From Embleya scabrispora DSM 41855 (GTDB lineage Bacteria > Actinomycetota > Actinomycetes > Streptomycetales > Streptomycetaceae): a stretch of DNA of 64,000 nt. Below, one piece after another: positions 43,696 to 52,300 of this stretch (positions are counted from its first letter, which is position 1; each line of letters begins with the position of its first letter). The translations under genes were made by a program, and so were the position numbers. The notes below the pieces were generated by a model. That model was not told the DNA's origin and did not search any database. It saw only the letters and a program-made list of their open reading frames with translations. The stretch spans positions 26,552 through 90,551 of the forward strand of contig NZ_KB889689.1 in the NCBI RefSeq assembly GCF_000372745.1, in the 5' to 3' direction.

Positions 43696-44797
43696 TCAGG
43701 AGATAGGCCGTGATCCCCGTCGCGATCCCGGACGCGGCGCGTTCGCGCCAGTTCGGGTCGGTGAACTGCGCGGCGTCCGTGGCGTTGCGCATGTTGCCGC
43801 ATTCGATGAACACCTTGGGTCGGGTGGACAGGTTCAACCCGCCGAGGTCGGTGCGGGTGACCAGACCGTCCTGGGTGCCGAGGTAGGTCGCCGGGCTGGT
43901 GCCGGTGGCCGCCCGGAAGGCGGCGGCCAGCGTGCTGCCCAGGGCACGCGAGGGAGCCAGGATCGGTGTGGTGTCGACGTTCTTGTCCTTGACCGAGGCG
44001 GGCAGGATGACGTGGAAGCCGCGCCCGCTCGCCGGTCCGCCGTCCGCGTGGATGGACACGATCGCGTCCGCCTCGGCCGCGTTGCCGCGCGCCGCCCGCT
44101 CGTTCACGCACGGACCCCACGCCTCGGTCTCCCACGTGTAGAGCACCGTCGCGCCCTGGGCCTCCAGGAGGCGCTTGGCCCGGTGCGCCACGTCGAGGGT
44201 GAACTCGGCCTCGGTGTAGCCCTTGTCGGTTTCGGTGCCGGTGGTGTCGCACTCCTTGGTCAACCCGCCCGCGTACACCTGCTTGTTGATCTCGCGGGAG
44301 TGGCTCCCGTTGCCCGGATTGTGGCCCGGATCGATCATCACCACACGACCGGACAGCGGAAGCCCGGTGGTGCCGGCGCGCGGTGGGGGCGGGCCGGCCG
44401 AGGTGGTGGGCGCGGCGATCGTCGGTGCGGTGGACGGCTGCTGCCCATCCGGCGGGGTGGTCGGCGCCGGCACCGGCGCCCGGCCGGCCGCCCCGGAGTC
44501 GGGCCCGGTGCCCGGCGCGGCGGTGGTCGCCGGGCTCGCCGGCGCATGCGCGGCGCCGGTGCGGCCGGCGTCGTGTCCGTTTGGCCAGGCCACCGCGATC
44601 GTGGTGATGCCGGTGGCGGCGAGCGCGAGCGCGAGCACGGTCAGGGTGACCCGGCGGCGCCGGCGCAACCGGTCGCGCGCGGCCTCCGACCGGGCCTCGT
44701 GCGAGGCGGGGTGGCCGAAGAAGCCGGCTCCGGAGCGGGGGTCCGCGTCGCGGGCGTCGTCGGGACGGCCGCGGTCGTCGCGGCGGTCAGAGGTCAA
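43685..44797 (-). CDS. N-acetylmuramoyl-L-alanine amidase (Amidase_3) with N-terminal anchor
   Basis: The 370-aa protein has a basic cytosolic tail, one transmembrane helix (about 50-70), a Pro/Ala/Thr linker, and a C-terminal amidase-3 domain. The zinc-site motifs are visible: MIDPGHNPG (His), a Glu in YTEAEFTLDVA, SIHADGG (His), and the catalytic Glu in FIECGNMRN. It cleaves the amide bond between muramic acid and stem peptide on the outer face. TTG 44797 has CAGGAG 5 nt upstream. It overlaps the upstream gene by 11 bp, so the two are coupled. Confidence 0.92.
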   Translation of the reverse strand: MTSDRRDDRGRPDDARDADPRSGAGFFGHPASHEARSEAARDRLRRRRRVTLTVLALALAATGITTIAVAWPNGHDAGRTGAAHAPASPATTAAPGTGPDSGAAGRAPVPAPTTPPDGQQPSTAPTIAAPTTSAGPPPPRAGTTGLPLSGRVVMIDPGHNPGNGSHSREINKQVYAGGLTKECDTTGTETDKGYTEAEFTLDVAHRAKRLLEAQGATVLYTWETEAWGPCVNERAARGNAAEADAIVSIHADGGPASGRGFHVILPASVKDKNVDTTPILAPSRALGSTLAAAFRAATGTSPATYLGTQDGLVTRTDLGGLNLSTRPKVFIECGNMRNATDAAQFTDPNWRERAASGIATGITAYLLKGT

Positions 44798-46061
44798 GTT
44801 CGCTCCTGGACGTGAGGCCGTAGCGCGACGCGACGGTGTTCCAGGTGTCGACGAACGACTTCTTCGCGCTCGACGCCTCGGCGCTGATCGTGGCGCCGTC
44901 GTCGTACAGCGACCGGGTGCCCGGACAGCCCGAGTCGGCGGCCGACTGGGCCCATGCGGCGAAGGCCCGGTCGGCGCGGGCCGAGGCGGTCCAGGCGGTG
45001 CGCAACGTCGGCGCGGCGGATTGCAGTTCGGGGACGCCGTCGAAGCGCATCGCGTCCAACTGGGTGACCAGTTGATCGCGTTGTGCGGCGGCGTCGAGCA
45101 ATGCGGAGCGGGACGCGGCCAGCGACGAACAGGAGCCGACGTTGTTCACCGCGTCGATCACCGATTGCCGGGACGAACCGCTGCGCGAGATCAGCGAGTC
45201 CAGCGCGGTGGCCTGGGCCCGGGCGTCCGGCGCGGCGGTGGTCGGCGGCGGCGTGGTCACCGCCGAGCCCTGCGACGGGGGCGTGGCCGGGGGCAGTCCC
45301 GACTGCCCGCCCGAGCCGGTGCCGGAGGGCGTGGGCGAGCCGGCCGAGGACTGTCCGGCGCTCTCCGACCCGTGCGCGGCCGGTGTCGTCTTGTCGTCCT
45401 CCCACGGCCGCAGCGCGAACAGTGTGCCCAATGCGGCGACGAACACCACGGCGACCACGATGAACAGCAGCGTGCGTTCGAACGAGGGGCCGGGCGGGGC
45501 CGGCGAGAGCGGGCCGGGCGGCGGTGGGGTGGCGCCGCGATACCAGTCCGGCGCGGCGGGCACGTCGCGCGCCGGGGGCATGCCGTAGCCGTGCACGGGC
45601 GTGTGCGCCGCGTCGGCGAAGGTGCCGCCCGGGGGCAGCGGCGAGGGGCCGCGCTCGTGCTGGAACCAGTCGGCGGGCGGCGCCGACTCGCCCGGCGGCA
45701 CGGCCGGGCGGGGCAGCGGCGGTGGAGCGGGAACCGGCCACGCCGGCGGCGGCGGGCCGGCGGGCAGACCTCGGGCGGCCGGGTTGTCCACCGTGTCCTG
45801 CTCCGCGGGCGGCCGAGGCGGCCCGGTCGGCTGCGGCTGCCCGGCGGGTCGTGGCGGGCCGGCGGCCGGAAGGTGTGCGGTCGGCTGGTGGTGCGGGCGC
45901 GGCGGCACGTCCGGATTCACCGCGGTCGGCGCCGCGGTCACCCGGCGGCGCACCCAGCCGCCCACGCCGCCGTTGGCCGCCCGGTCCCAGACGGTCTCGA
46001 ATTGTTCGCCCTCCGCCGCCGGTTCACCGGGCCGGTCGTCGTGCTGGTGTTGATCGGACAT
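44787..46061 (-). CDS. membrane-anchored protein with Pro-rich N-terminal cytosolic domain
   Basis: The 424-aa protein has about 205 Pro/Ala/Gly-rich residues before a single transmembrane helix (LLFIVVAVVFVAALGTLFAL). A Ser/Thr/Pro linker and a helical extracytoplasmic domain of about 150 residues follow, with two cysteines (GSCSSLAASRS and SGCPGTRSL). I do not recognise the outer domain. ATG 46061 follows GGGGGG. The coupled amidase gene and the tandem paralogues downstream on the same strand suggest a cell-envelope role. Confidence 0.78.
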   Translation of the reverse strand: MSDQHQHDDRPGEPAAEGEQFETVWDRAANGGVGGWVRRRVTAAPTAVNPDVPPRPHHQPTAHLPAAGPPRPAGQPQPTGPPRPPAEQDTVDNPAARGLPAGPPPPAWPVPAPPPLPRPAVPPGESAPPADWFQHERGPSPLPPGGTFADAAHTPVHGYGMPPARDVPAAPDWYRGATPPPPGPLSPAPPGPSFERTLLFIVVAVVFVAALGTLFALRPWEDDKTTPAAHGSESAGQSSAGSPTPSGTGSGGQSGLPPATPPSQGSAVTTPPPTTAAPDARAQATALDSLISRSGSSRQSVIDAVNNVGSCSSLAASRSALLDAAAQRDQLVTQLDAMRFDGVPELQSAAPTLRTAWTASARADRAFAAWAQSAADSGCPGTRSLYDDGATISAEASSAKKSFVDTWNTVASRYGLTSRSELDL

Positions 46062-46235
46062 CAAGATCCCCCCGCGTCCTTCCCGGATCGGCATTGTCCC
46101 AGCAAACGGGACCCGCGCGGGACCGGATCCGATTGCTTTCGGGAATCGAATCAGGCTCGAATCGATCTTGACCGGATGTGCCACCGCATGATCGACGCGG
46201 CGGCGCGACCGCTCGACCGCTCGACCGCGGATCGC

Positions 46236-46874
46236 TCAGATGCCGGGCGCGATCCGCCGCAGCACCCGCAACGACCCGTCGCCGGGCAGCTCCTCGAAGG
46301 CGCCGGACGCCAGCGCGCGCAGGTAGACCCGGTACGGCGCCTGGCCGCCGTCGGCCGGATCCGGGAACACGTCGTGGATCAGCAGCAGTCCGCCGACCGC
46401 CACGTGTGGCGCCCAGCCCTCGTAGTCGCCCTGCGCGTGCTCGTCGGTGTGCCCGCCGTCGATGAACACCAGGCCCACCGGGGTGTTCCACAGCGGCGCG
46501 ATCACCCGGCTGTGTCCGACCAGGGCCACCACGTACGGCTCCAGGCCGCTTCGGTACAGCGTGCGCCGAAAGCGCGGCAGGGTGTCCATCACGCCGACCT
46601 CGGGGTCGACCAGGGTCGGGTCGTGGTACTCCCAGCCGGGCTGCTGCTCCTCGGAGCCCCGGTGATGGTCGAGGGTGACCACCACGGTGCCGGCGTCCCG
46701 GGCGACCGCGGCGAGCAGGATCGTCGAGCGCCCGCAGTAGGTACCGAGTTCGACCAGCGGGCCGACCTTGGCGGCCTCGGTCGCCGCCGCGTACAGCGCG
46801 TCACCCTCGTTCGCGGGCATGAATCCGGTGGCGGTCTCGAACGCGGCCCGCACGGCTGGGTCGATGGTGCTCAT
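46236..46874 (-). CDS. class I SAM-dependent methyltransferase (CmcI/O-methyltransferase-like)
   Basis: The 212-aa protein has motif I VELGTYCGRSTILLA, an acidic partner TLDHHRGSEEQQPGWEYHD (extended acid/His loop) and LVFIDGGHTDEHAQGDYEGW. The last is the metal/substrate region of the CmcI and macrocin O-methyltransferase group. The substrate is unknown, and no biosynthetic cluster surrounds it. ATG 46874 has AAGGAGAA 7 nt upstream. It diverges from the acyl-CoA dehydrogenase; the KstR-like box at 47061 lies in the shared 238-bp region. Confidence 0.88.
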   Translation of the reverse strand: MSTIDPAVRAAFETATGFMPANEGDALYAAATEAAKVGPLVELGTYCGRSTILLAAVARDAGTVVVTLDHHRGSEEQQPGWEYHDPTLVDPEVGVMDTLPRFRRTLYRSGLEPYVVALVGHSRVIAPLWNTPVGLVFIDGGHTDEHAQGDYEGWAPHVAVGGLLLIHDVFPDPADGGQAPYRVYLRALASGAFEELPGDGSLRVLRRIAPGI

Positions 46875-47060
46875 CCTGGGGTTCTCCTTGATCGGGGCCG
46901 GGCCCGGCCCTGCCCGGCGGATCCCGGCGGGCCGCCGGACGGCGCCCGGCGCACCGGGTCGGTGCGACCCCGGGGCCGCCATGCTGCCGCAGCCGCGTTC
47001 GCGACACCGTGTCGGGGGCCACATCCAAGCCCTCGACCCGACTTCGGTCTCCCGATTAAT

Positions 47061-47074
47061 TGAAACGGGTTCTA
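47061..47074. promoter_or_regulatory. KstR-like operator TGAAACGGGTTCTA
   Basis: An exact match to TnnAACnnGTTnnA, 39 bp upstream of the acyl-CoA dehydrogenase start. It overlaps a TACTAT -10-like hexamer (47072-47077). Confidence 0.75.
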
Positions 47075-47112
47075 CTATCGCAAGTACTGGACCGAGTCAC
47101 GGAAGGCGCGAT

Positions 47113-49317
47113 ATGGCCATCGGCATCACGGAGGAGCATCGCTCCCTGGCGGAATCGGTACGCGGATGGGTGCAACGTGTTGCACCCATCCAGGAGGTGC
47201 GCCGGGTGCTGGAGGCGGAGACCGAGGAACGGCCCGGCCACTGGGCCGGACTCGCCGAGCAGGGACTGCTCGGCATGCATGTCGCGGAGGAGTTCGGTGG
47301 CGCGGGCTACGGCCTGGTGGAGAGCGTCGTGGCGCTGGAACAGGCCGGCCAGGGCATGCTGCCCGGCCCGTTCCTGCCCACCGTGCTGGCCTCGGCGCTG
47401 ATCCAGGCGGACGGCGGCGACGCGGCCAAGGAACTGCTGCCGGGCCTGGTGGACGGCTCCCTGATCGGCGCGGTCGCGTCGAACCCGGGCACCGTGGTGG
47501 CGGCCGAGGAGGCGGGCGGCCTGCGGGTGAGCGGGGTGGCCACGCCGATCCTGGGCGGCGCGCTCGCCGACGTGCTGGTACTGGCCGCGCGCCGGGCCGA
47601 CGGCACGCCGGCGTACGTGGTCGTGGATGCCGCGGATGTGGCGGTGCGGGCGCTCAAGAGCGTGGACCCGACCCGGCGCAGCGCCGAGGTCACGGTGGAC
47701 ACCGTGGTCCCGGCCGGGCGCGTGCTCGGCGGCGTGGACGAGGACCTGGCCCGCGACCTCGCGGCCGTTCTGTTGTCCGCGGAGGCGTGCGGAGTGGCCG
47801 CGTGGGCGCTCGGCACGGCGACCGAATACGCCAAGGTGCGTGAGCAGTTCGGCCGGCCGATCGGTCAGTTCCAGGCGATCAAGCATCTGTGTGCGGACAT
47901 GCTGGTGCGGGTCGAGCAGTCGCGCGCGGTCACCTGGGACGCGGCGCGCGCGATCGACGCGGGCTCGGACGCGCCGACCCGGTCGCTGACCGCGGCGATC
48001 GCGGCGACGTACGCGATCGAGGCGGCCTTCACCACCACCAAGGACTGCGTGCAGATCCTCGGCGGGATCGGCTTCACATGGGAGCACGACGCGCACATCT
48101 ACCTGCGCCGGGGCCTGACCCTGCGGCAGTACGCCGGACCCGCCGCGTTCTGGCGGCTGCGGGTGACCGAGCTGGCGAGCGCCGGGGCGCGCCGCGACCT
48201 GGTCCTGGACCTGCCCGCGGAGGCGGAGAGCCTGCGCGACACCGCGCGGGCGATCCTGGCCGAGGTGGCCGGCGAGTCCGGCGCGGAGCAGCGCGCCCGG
48301 TTGGCCCCGCTGGGTTATGCCGCGCCGTACCTGCCCAAGCCGTACGGCATCGGCGCCGGGCCGGTCGAGCAGTTGGTGATCCAGCAGGAGATGAAGGCGC
48401 TGGGCGTGCGGCTGCCGGACATCACCATGGGCAACTGGGTGATCCCGTCGCTGATCGCGTATGGCACCGCGGCCCAGCAGGAGCGGTTCGCGCCGCCGAC
48501 GCTGCGCGGCGAGATCCAGTGGTGCCAGCTGTTCTCCGAGCCGGGTGCGGGTTCGGACCTGGCCGCGATCAGCACCCGGGCGACCAAGACCGAGGGCGGC
48601 TGGCTGATCAACGGCCAGAAGGTGTGGACCTCGCGGGCCCGCGAGTCGCAGTGGGGCATCCTGCTCGCGCGCACCTCGCCGGACAAGCCCAAGCACGAGG
48701 GCCTGACGTACTTCATCGTGGACATGGCCGCGGCGGGTCTGGACATCCGGCCGCTCAAGGAGATCAGCGGCCTGGCGATGTTCAACGAGATCTTCCTCGA
48801 AGACCTCTTCGTCCCGGACGACATGGTGGTCGGCAAGGTCGACGAGGGCTGGCAGGTGGCCCGCAACACGCTGGGCAACGAGCGCGTGCACATGGGCGCG
48901 GGCAGCTCGTTCGGCGCCGGCATCGCGAACCTGGTCGAGGCGGTGAACGGTCCGGCGGGCGAGTTCGTGGACGGCGGCTTCCGCGAACGGCTGGGTGCGC
49001 TGGTGGCCGAGGCGTCCTCGCTCGCGCTGATCGAACTGCGCACCACGCTGGCCCGGTTGTCCGGTCTGGAGCCGGGCGCCGGTGCCTCGGTGCGCAAGCT
49101 GGTCGGCACGCCGCACCAGCAGCGCGAGTCCGAGCTGTCCCTCGAACTGCTCGGCCCGCTGGGCGCGGTGGACGAGGGAGCCGGGCAAAAGGCCGCGTTC
49201 GGGTTCCTGATGAGCCGCTGCCTGACCATCGCCGGCGGCACCACGCAGGTCCAGCTCAATGTGGTCGGCGAACGCATCCTCGGGCTGCCGAGGGACCCGC
49301 AGCCCACCGAGAAGTAG
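47113..49317 (+). CDS. fused two-domain acyl-CoA dehydrogenase (FadE34/ChsE3-like)
   Basis: The 734-aa protein is two acyl-CoA dehydrogenase units in one chain. The N-terminal unit (about 1-360) ends with EQFGRPIGQFQAIKHLCADM and ILGGIGFTWEHDAHIYLRR. The C-terminal unit (about 375-734) has the flavin-site motifs QLFSEPGAGSDLAAI and GWLINGQKVWTS. This architecture is that of mycobacterial FadE34 (ChsE3), a KstR-controlled enzyme that dehydrogenates steroid side-chain CoA esters. ATG 47113 follows GGAAGG. A KstR-like box lies upstream and the thiolase gene follows, so both are likely one transcript. Confidence 0.93.
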   Translation: MAIGITEEHRSLAESVRGWVQRVAPIQEVRRVLEAETEERPGHWAGLAEQGLLGMHVAEEFGGAGYGLVESVVALEQAGQGMLPGPFLPTVLASALIQADGGDAAKELLPGLVDGSLIGAVASNPGTVVAAEEAGGLRVSGVATPILGGALADVLVLAARRADGTPAYVVVDAADVAVRALKSVDPTRRSAEVTVDTVVPAGRVLGGVDEDLARDLAAVLLSAEACGVAAWALGTATEYAKVREQFGRPIGQFQAIKHLCADMLVRVEQSRAVTWDAARAIDAGSDAPTRSLTAAIAATYAIEAAFTTTKDCVQILGGIGFTWEHDAHIYLRRGLTLRQYAGPAAFWRLRVTELASAGARRDLVLDLPAEAESLRDTARAILAEVAGESGAEQRARLAPLGYAAPYLPKPYGIGAGPVEQLVIQQEMKALGVRLPDITMGNWVIPSLIAYGTAAQQERFAPPTLRGEIQWCQLFSEPGAGSDLAAISTRATKTEGGWLINGQKVWTSRARESQWGILLARTSPDKPKHEGLTYFIVDMAAAGLDIRPLKEISGLAMFNEIFLEDLFVPDDMVVGKVDEGWQVARNTLGNERVHMGAGSSFGAGIANLVEAVNGPAGEFVDGGFRERLGALVAEASSLALIELRTTLARLSGLEPGAGASVRKLVGTPHQQRESELSLELLGPLGAVDEGAGQKAAFGFLMSRCLTIAGGTTQVQLNVVGERILGLPRDPQPTEK
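47164..47191. repeat. 13-bp perfect inverted repeat inside the acyl-CoA dehydrogenase gene
   Basis: GGATGGGTGCAAC and its exact inverse flank GT, centred on codons 18-26. The core TGCAACGTGTTGCA (47171-47184) also fits TnnAACnnGTTnnA. Confidence 0.7.
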
Positions 49318-49341
49318 TCCTTTTTCCTTCCTCATCCGATC

Positions 49342-49379
49342 AGTGGATCCGTTCGTGGATCCGTCGAGTGGATCCGTTC
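49342..49379. repeat. three spaced copies of GTGGATCCGT
   Basis: Copies start at 49343, 49355 and 49368 in the 78-bp gap between the dehydrogenase and thiolase genes; the outer two sit in identical 13-mers (AGTGGATCCGTTC). Confidence 0.6.
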
Positions 49380-49395
49380 AGTGGGAGTTCGCGAC

Positions 49396-50598
49396 ATGGC
49401 ACAAAAGGCGTACATCGTCGGCGTCGGCATGACCAAGTTCGAGAAGCCGGAGAGCCGCGACTGGCAGTACTGGGACATGGTCAAGGAGGCCGGCGACAAG
49501 GCCCTGGCGGACGCGGGCGTCGGCTACGACCTGGTCGAGCAGGCGCCGGTCGGCTACTGCTTCCAGGCGTCCACCGCCGGCCAGCGCGCCGTGTACGAGC
49601 TGGGCCTGACCGGGGTGCCGGTCTACAACGTCAACAACAACTGCGCGACCGGCTCGTCCGCGCTGATGATGGCCCGCCAGTTCGTCGCCGGCGGGCTGAA
49701 CGACTGTGTGCTCGCGATCGGCTTCGAGAAGATGAAGCGCGGCTCGCTGGGCGGGGGCGGCGAGGGCGACTTCTCCACGTCGCCGGTCGCCGCGCACTAC
49801 AAGATCATGGGCGACGCGCACGGGTTCTCGATGACCGCGCCGCCGACCGCGCAGATCTTCGGCAACGCGGCCCGTGAGCACATGGCCCGCTACGGCACCA
49901 CCGCCGAGCAGATCGCGCACGTGGGCGTCAAGAACCACCGGCACTCGGTGAACAACCCGTACGCGCAGTTCCAGGCCGAGTACTCGCTCGAAGAGGTGCT
50001 CGGCGCCAAGGAGATCCACGCCCCGCTGACCCGGCTCCAGTGCTCGCCCACCTCGGACGGCGCCGCCGCGGCGCTCGTGGTCAGCGAGCGCTTCGTGCGC
50101 GAACACGGCCTGCAGGACCAGGCGATCGAGATCGTGGCGCAGTCGATGACCACCGACACCGAGGAGAGCTTCGCCTCGAAGACGTGCATCGACGTGGTCG
50201 GCAAGCCGATGTCGGCCGCGGCCGGCCGGCAGGTCTTCGAGCAGTCCGGCCTGGGCATCGAGGACGTCGACGTGATCGAGCTGCACGACTGCTTCTCGAT
50301 CAACGAGATCCTCACCTACGAGGCGTTGGGCATGTGCGGCGAGGGCGAGGGCGGCAAGCTGGTCGCCGAGGGCGCCACCACGTACGGCGGTCGCTGGGTG
50401 GTCAACCCGTCCGGCGGCCTGATCTCCAAGGGCCACCCGCTCGGCGCCACCGGCCTGGCCCAGGCCGCCGAGATCAGCTGGCAACTGCGCGGGCTGGCCC
50501 AGGCCCGCCAGGTCGCCGACGCCAAGGTCGGCCTGACCCACAACATCGGCCTCGGCGGCGCCGCCGTCGTGGGCCTGTACCGCCGCGGCCAGTTCTGA
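49396..50598 (+). CDS. lipid-transfer protein / SCPx-type thiolase
   Basis: The 400-aa thiolase-fold protein has Cys in [23 protein letters not shown] and [17 protein letters not shown] near the C-terminus. These are signatures of the sterol-carrier-protein-X/Ltp group rather than standard thiolases. Some such proteins act as thiolases on branched or steroid acyl-CoAs, others as aldolases. ATG 49396 follows GGGAG. Co-transcription with the fused acyl-CoA dehydrogenase supports a steroid- or branched-chain CoA substrate. A 17-bp terminator follows. Confidence 0.93.
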   Translation: MAQKAYIVGVGMTKFEKPESRDWQYWDMVKEAGDKALADAGVGYDLVEQAPVGYCFQASTAGQRAVYELGLTGVPVYNVNNNCATGSSALMMARQFVAGGLNDCVLAIGFEKMKRGSLGGGGEGDFSTSPVAAHYKIMGDAHGFSMTAPPTAQIFGNAAREHMARYGTTAEQIAHVGVKNHRHSVNNPYAQFQAEYSLEEVLGAKEIHAPLTRLQCSPTSDGAAAALVVSERFVREHGLQDQAIEIVAQSMTTDTEESFASKTCIDVVGKPMSAAAGRQVFEQSGLGIEDVDVIELHDCFSINEILTYEALGMCGEGEGGKLVAEGATTYGGRWVVNPSGGLISKGHPLGATGLAQAAEISWQLRGLAQARQVADAKVGLTHNIGLGGAAVVGLYRRGQF

Positions 50599-50603
50599 CC
50601 GCA

Positions 50604-50640
50604 GTGCCCCGGGCGGCCCGGGTCGGGCCGCCCGGGGCAC
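50604..50640 (+). terminator. 17-bp perfect hairpin
   Basis: GTGCCCCGGGCGGCCCG (50604-50620) pairs exactly with 50624-50640 over a 3-nt loop, right after the thiolase stop. Confidence 0.85.
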
Positions 50641-50829
50641 GATGCGTACGCGGGCTCGCGGTGGGCTTCGCCGAGGCCAGGGTGGAGGCGTTCCCGAAGC
50701 CGTCGACGCGGAGCGGCCGGCGTCCGAGGTGATCGTGGTCGAGGTGGGCTCGCCGTGCTTCACCGAGTCGCGCGCCGCGGTGCAGTCCTCGTGACGGGTA
50801 CGACGCGGGCCGCACCCGTCACGGTTTCG
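50641..50829. other. gap with only a doubtful 50-codon frame
   Basis: An ATG at 50642 opens a 50-residue frame (stop 50792-50794) ending FTESRAAVQSS. It has no ribosome site, because it begins in the right arm of the terminator. I see no other feature, and it may be a remnant or chance frame. Confidence 0.3.
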
Positions 50830-52119
50830 TTATGCGTTGTCGGGGCCCGAGACGGTGGTGAGGTCCGGGGTGAGGCGCGGGGCGGGGCCGTGCAGCCACT
50901 CGGCCAGCAGGGCGCGTTCGGTGTCGTTGAGGTACAGGCGGGCGTTGGCGCACAGGGTCTCGACGTTGCGTAGGAACGCGCCGGCCAGGTCGTCGGCGGA
51001 GGCGACCGGGTGGGCGGTGGAGGACCAGTAGCCGGAGTAGACCAGGCCGGTGGTCACGAACGCGATCGCCTTGCGGGCGATGGTCTGCATACGTTCGGCG
51101 CACCGGTCGCGGACCGCGCCCGAGGTCTGGTTGCCCTGGAAGCCGTTCTCGCTGACCTCGGCGTGCAGTTCCTCGAAGAGCACCTGGTACTCCTCCGGGG
51201 AGAGCCGAGGTGCCCCGGTGACCGTGGCCACCCGGTCGATCAGGTCGCGGACCGGCTCGCGCACGTGGTCCATCCGACCCTGGCCGTTGGGGCGGGCCGA
51301 GGGCGGCTGATGTCGGGTGCGGTCGTAGATGTAACCCGGTGGGACCCGGCTGATCAGCAGCTTCTCGTCGGCGCCCTGCTCCAGCATCAGTTCGAGCAGG
51401 GACGAGAAGGTGGCCGCGCCGCCCCAGCGGGTGCGGGTGACCTGCTCGCGGCCGACCTGCTGGAGCACCGAGTGGGCCAGCGTCGCGAGCACGATCGGCT
51501 CGTCCGATCCGCCGAGTTGCGCGCGCACGTGCGCCATCACCTGCTCGCGCACGCCCTCGTCGGCCGGCGCGACGTCGATCTCGTCGCGCAGCGCCCGCTC
51601 GATGAACTCCTGGTCGCTGATCACCACGTCGCCCGCGGCGACGTACGCCTGGGCGGCCGGTCCGCTGGCGATCACCATGGTGCGCCGGTCGTGGCTGCGC
51701 AGCCGCAGCAGCACGGGCGTGAAGTCCGCGTCCGCGCTCATGATGATGACCTCGTCGAACCGGGTCGAGTGCTGGAGCGTGTCGAGTACGTCCATCACCA
51801 TGTGGATGTCCGCACTGTTCTTGCCCCGGCCCGTCAGCGGCGGGCAGTCGATCACGCGAAAGGCCGACCGCGTGAAGAAGGCCCGGTAACGGTCGTGCAT
51901 GACCGGGTTGAGGTAACAGTTGCGCACGAGCAGCGATCGGCGCAGGCCACGCTCGATCGCCTCGTTCTCCAACCACTCCAACCACTGGGACGGCTTCCGG
52001 GCGAAAATCTCCGCCGAAGCCCGATCCGTCTCGCGCAGCCCGCTGTAAATATTGTCGAAATCAAGAAAAAGCGCGCTGCGAATTCTGCCTGGTATGCCCG
52101 AATCCATACTCATGTCCAT
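50830..52119 (-). CDS. NYN-domain (PIN-like) ribonuclease family protein with LOTUS-like domain
   Basis: The N-terminal NYN domain (about 10-185) has LFLDFDNIYSGL, GKNSADIHMVMDVLD and IIMSADADFTPVLLRLR, the acidic residues of PIN-like nucleases. A region near 215-275 (PIVLATLAHSVLQQVGREQVTR, then YIYDRTRHQPP) resembles the OST-HTH/LOTUS domain that binds RNA. The C-terminal part is helical. It is probably a cytosolic RNA-processing or RNA-decay protein of 429 aa. ATG 52119 follows GGGAGG. It stands alone. Confidence 0.88.
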   Translation of the reverse strand: MDMSMDSGIPGRIRSALFLDFDNIYSGLRETDRASAEIFARKPSQWLEWLENEAIERGLRRSLLVRNCYLNPVMHDRYRAFFTRSAFRVIDCPPLTGRGKNSADIHMVMDVLDTLQHSTRFDEVIIMSADADFTPVLLRLRSHDRRTMVIASGPAAQAYVAAGDVVISDQEFIERALRDEIDVAPADEGVREQVMAHVRAQLGGSDEPIVLATLAHSVLQQVGREQVTRTRWGGAATFSSLLELMLEQGADEKLLISRVPPGYIYDRTRHQPPSARPNGQGRMDHVREPVRDLIDRVATVTGAPRLSPEEYQVLFEELHAEVSENGFQGNQTSGAVRDRCAERMQTIARKAIAFVTTGLVYSGYWSSTAHPVASADDLAGAFLRNVETLCANARLYLNDTERALLAEWLHGPAPRLTPDLTTVSGPDNA

Positions 52120-52300
52120 GCCTGCCTCCCCCGATGCGTACGGCTTCAATCTGTCCGACGCGTCACGTGTGGGCAAGCGAGGCTACTCACGGTCCGGTTG
52201 CGATCTTGACCGTCTTCCGATCCGCGCGCACCCGGGCTAGGTTGCGCAGCGAAAGCTTGATCGTGCCATGCAGGTGTGTCTGTCCGTCAGGAGCCGTGCC

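Noticed and set aside
44787..46061. Cell-wall sortase or adhesin for the anchored Pro-rich protein
   Set aside because: It has no LPXTG motif and the transmembrane helix is internal, not C-terminal.
46236..46874. Part of an antibiotic cluster (CmcI-like methyltransferase)
   Set aside because: No polyketide, peptide synthetase or other tailoring genes are nearby.
47056..49335. A 759-codon minus-strand frame over the acyl-CoA dehydrogenase
   Set aside because: The plus strand has unmistakable acyl-CoA dehydrogenase motifs; the minus frame is His/Arg-rich with no domain.
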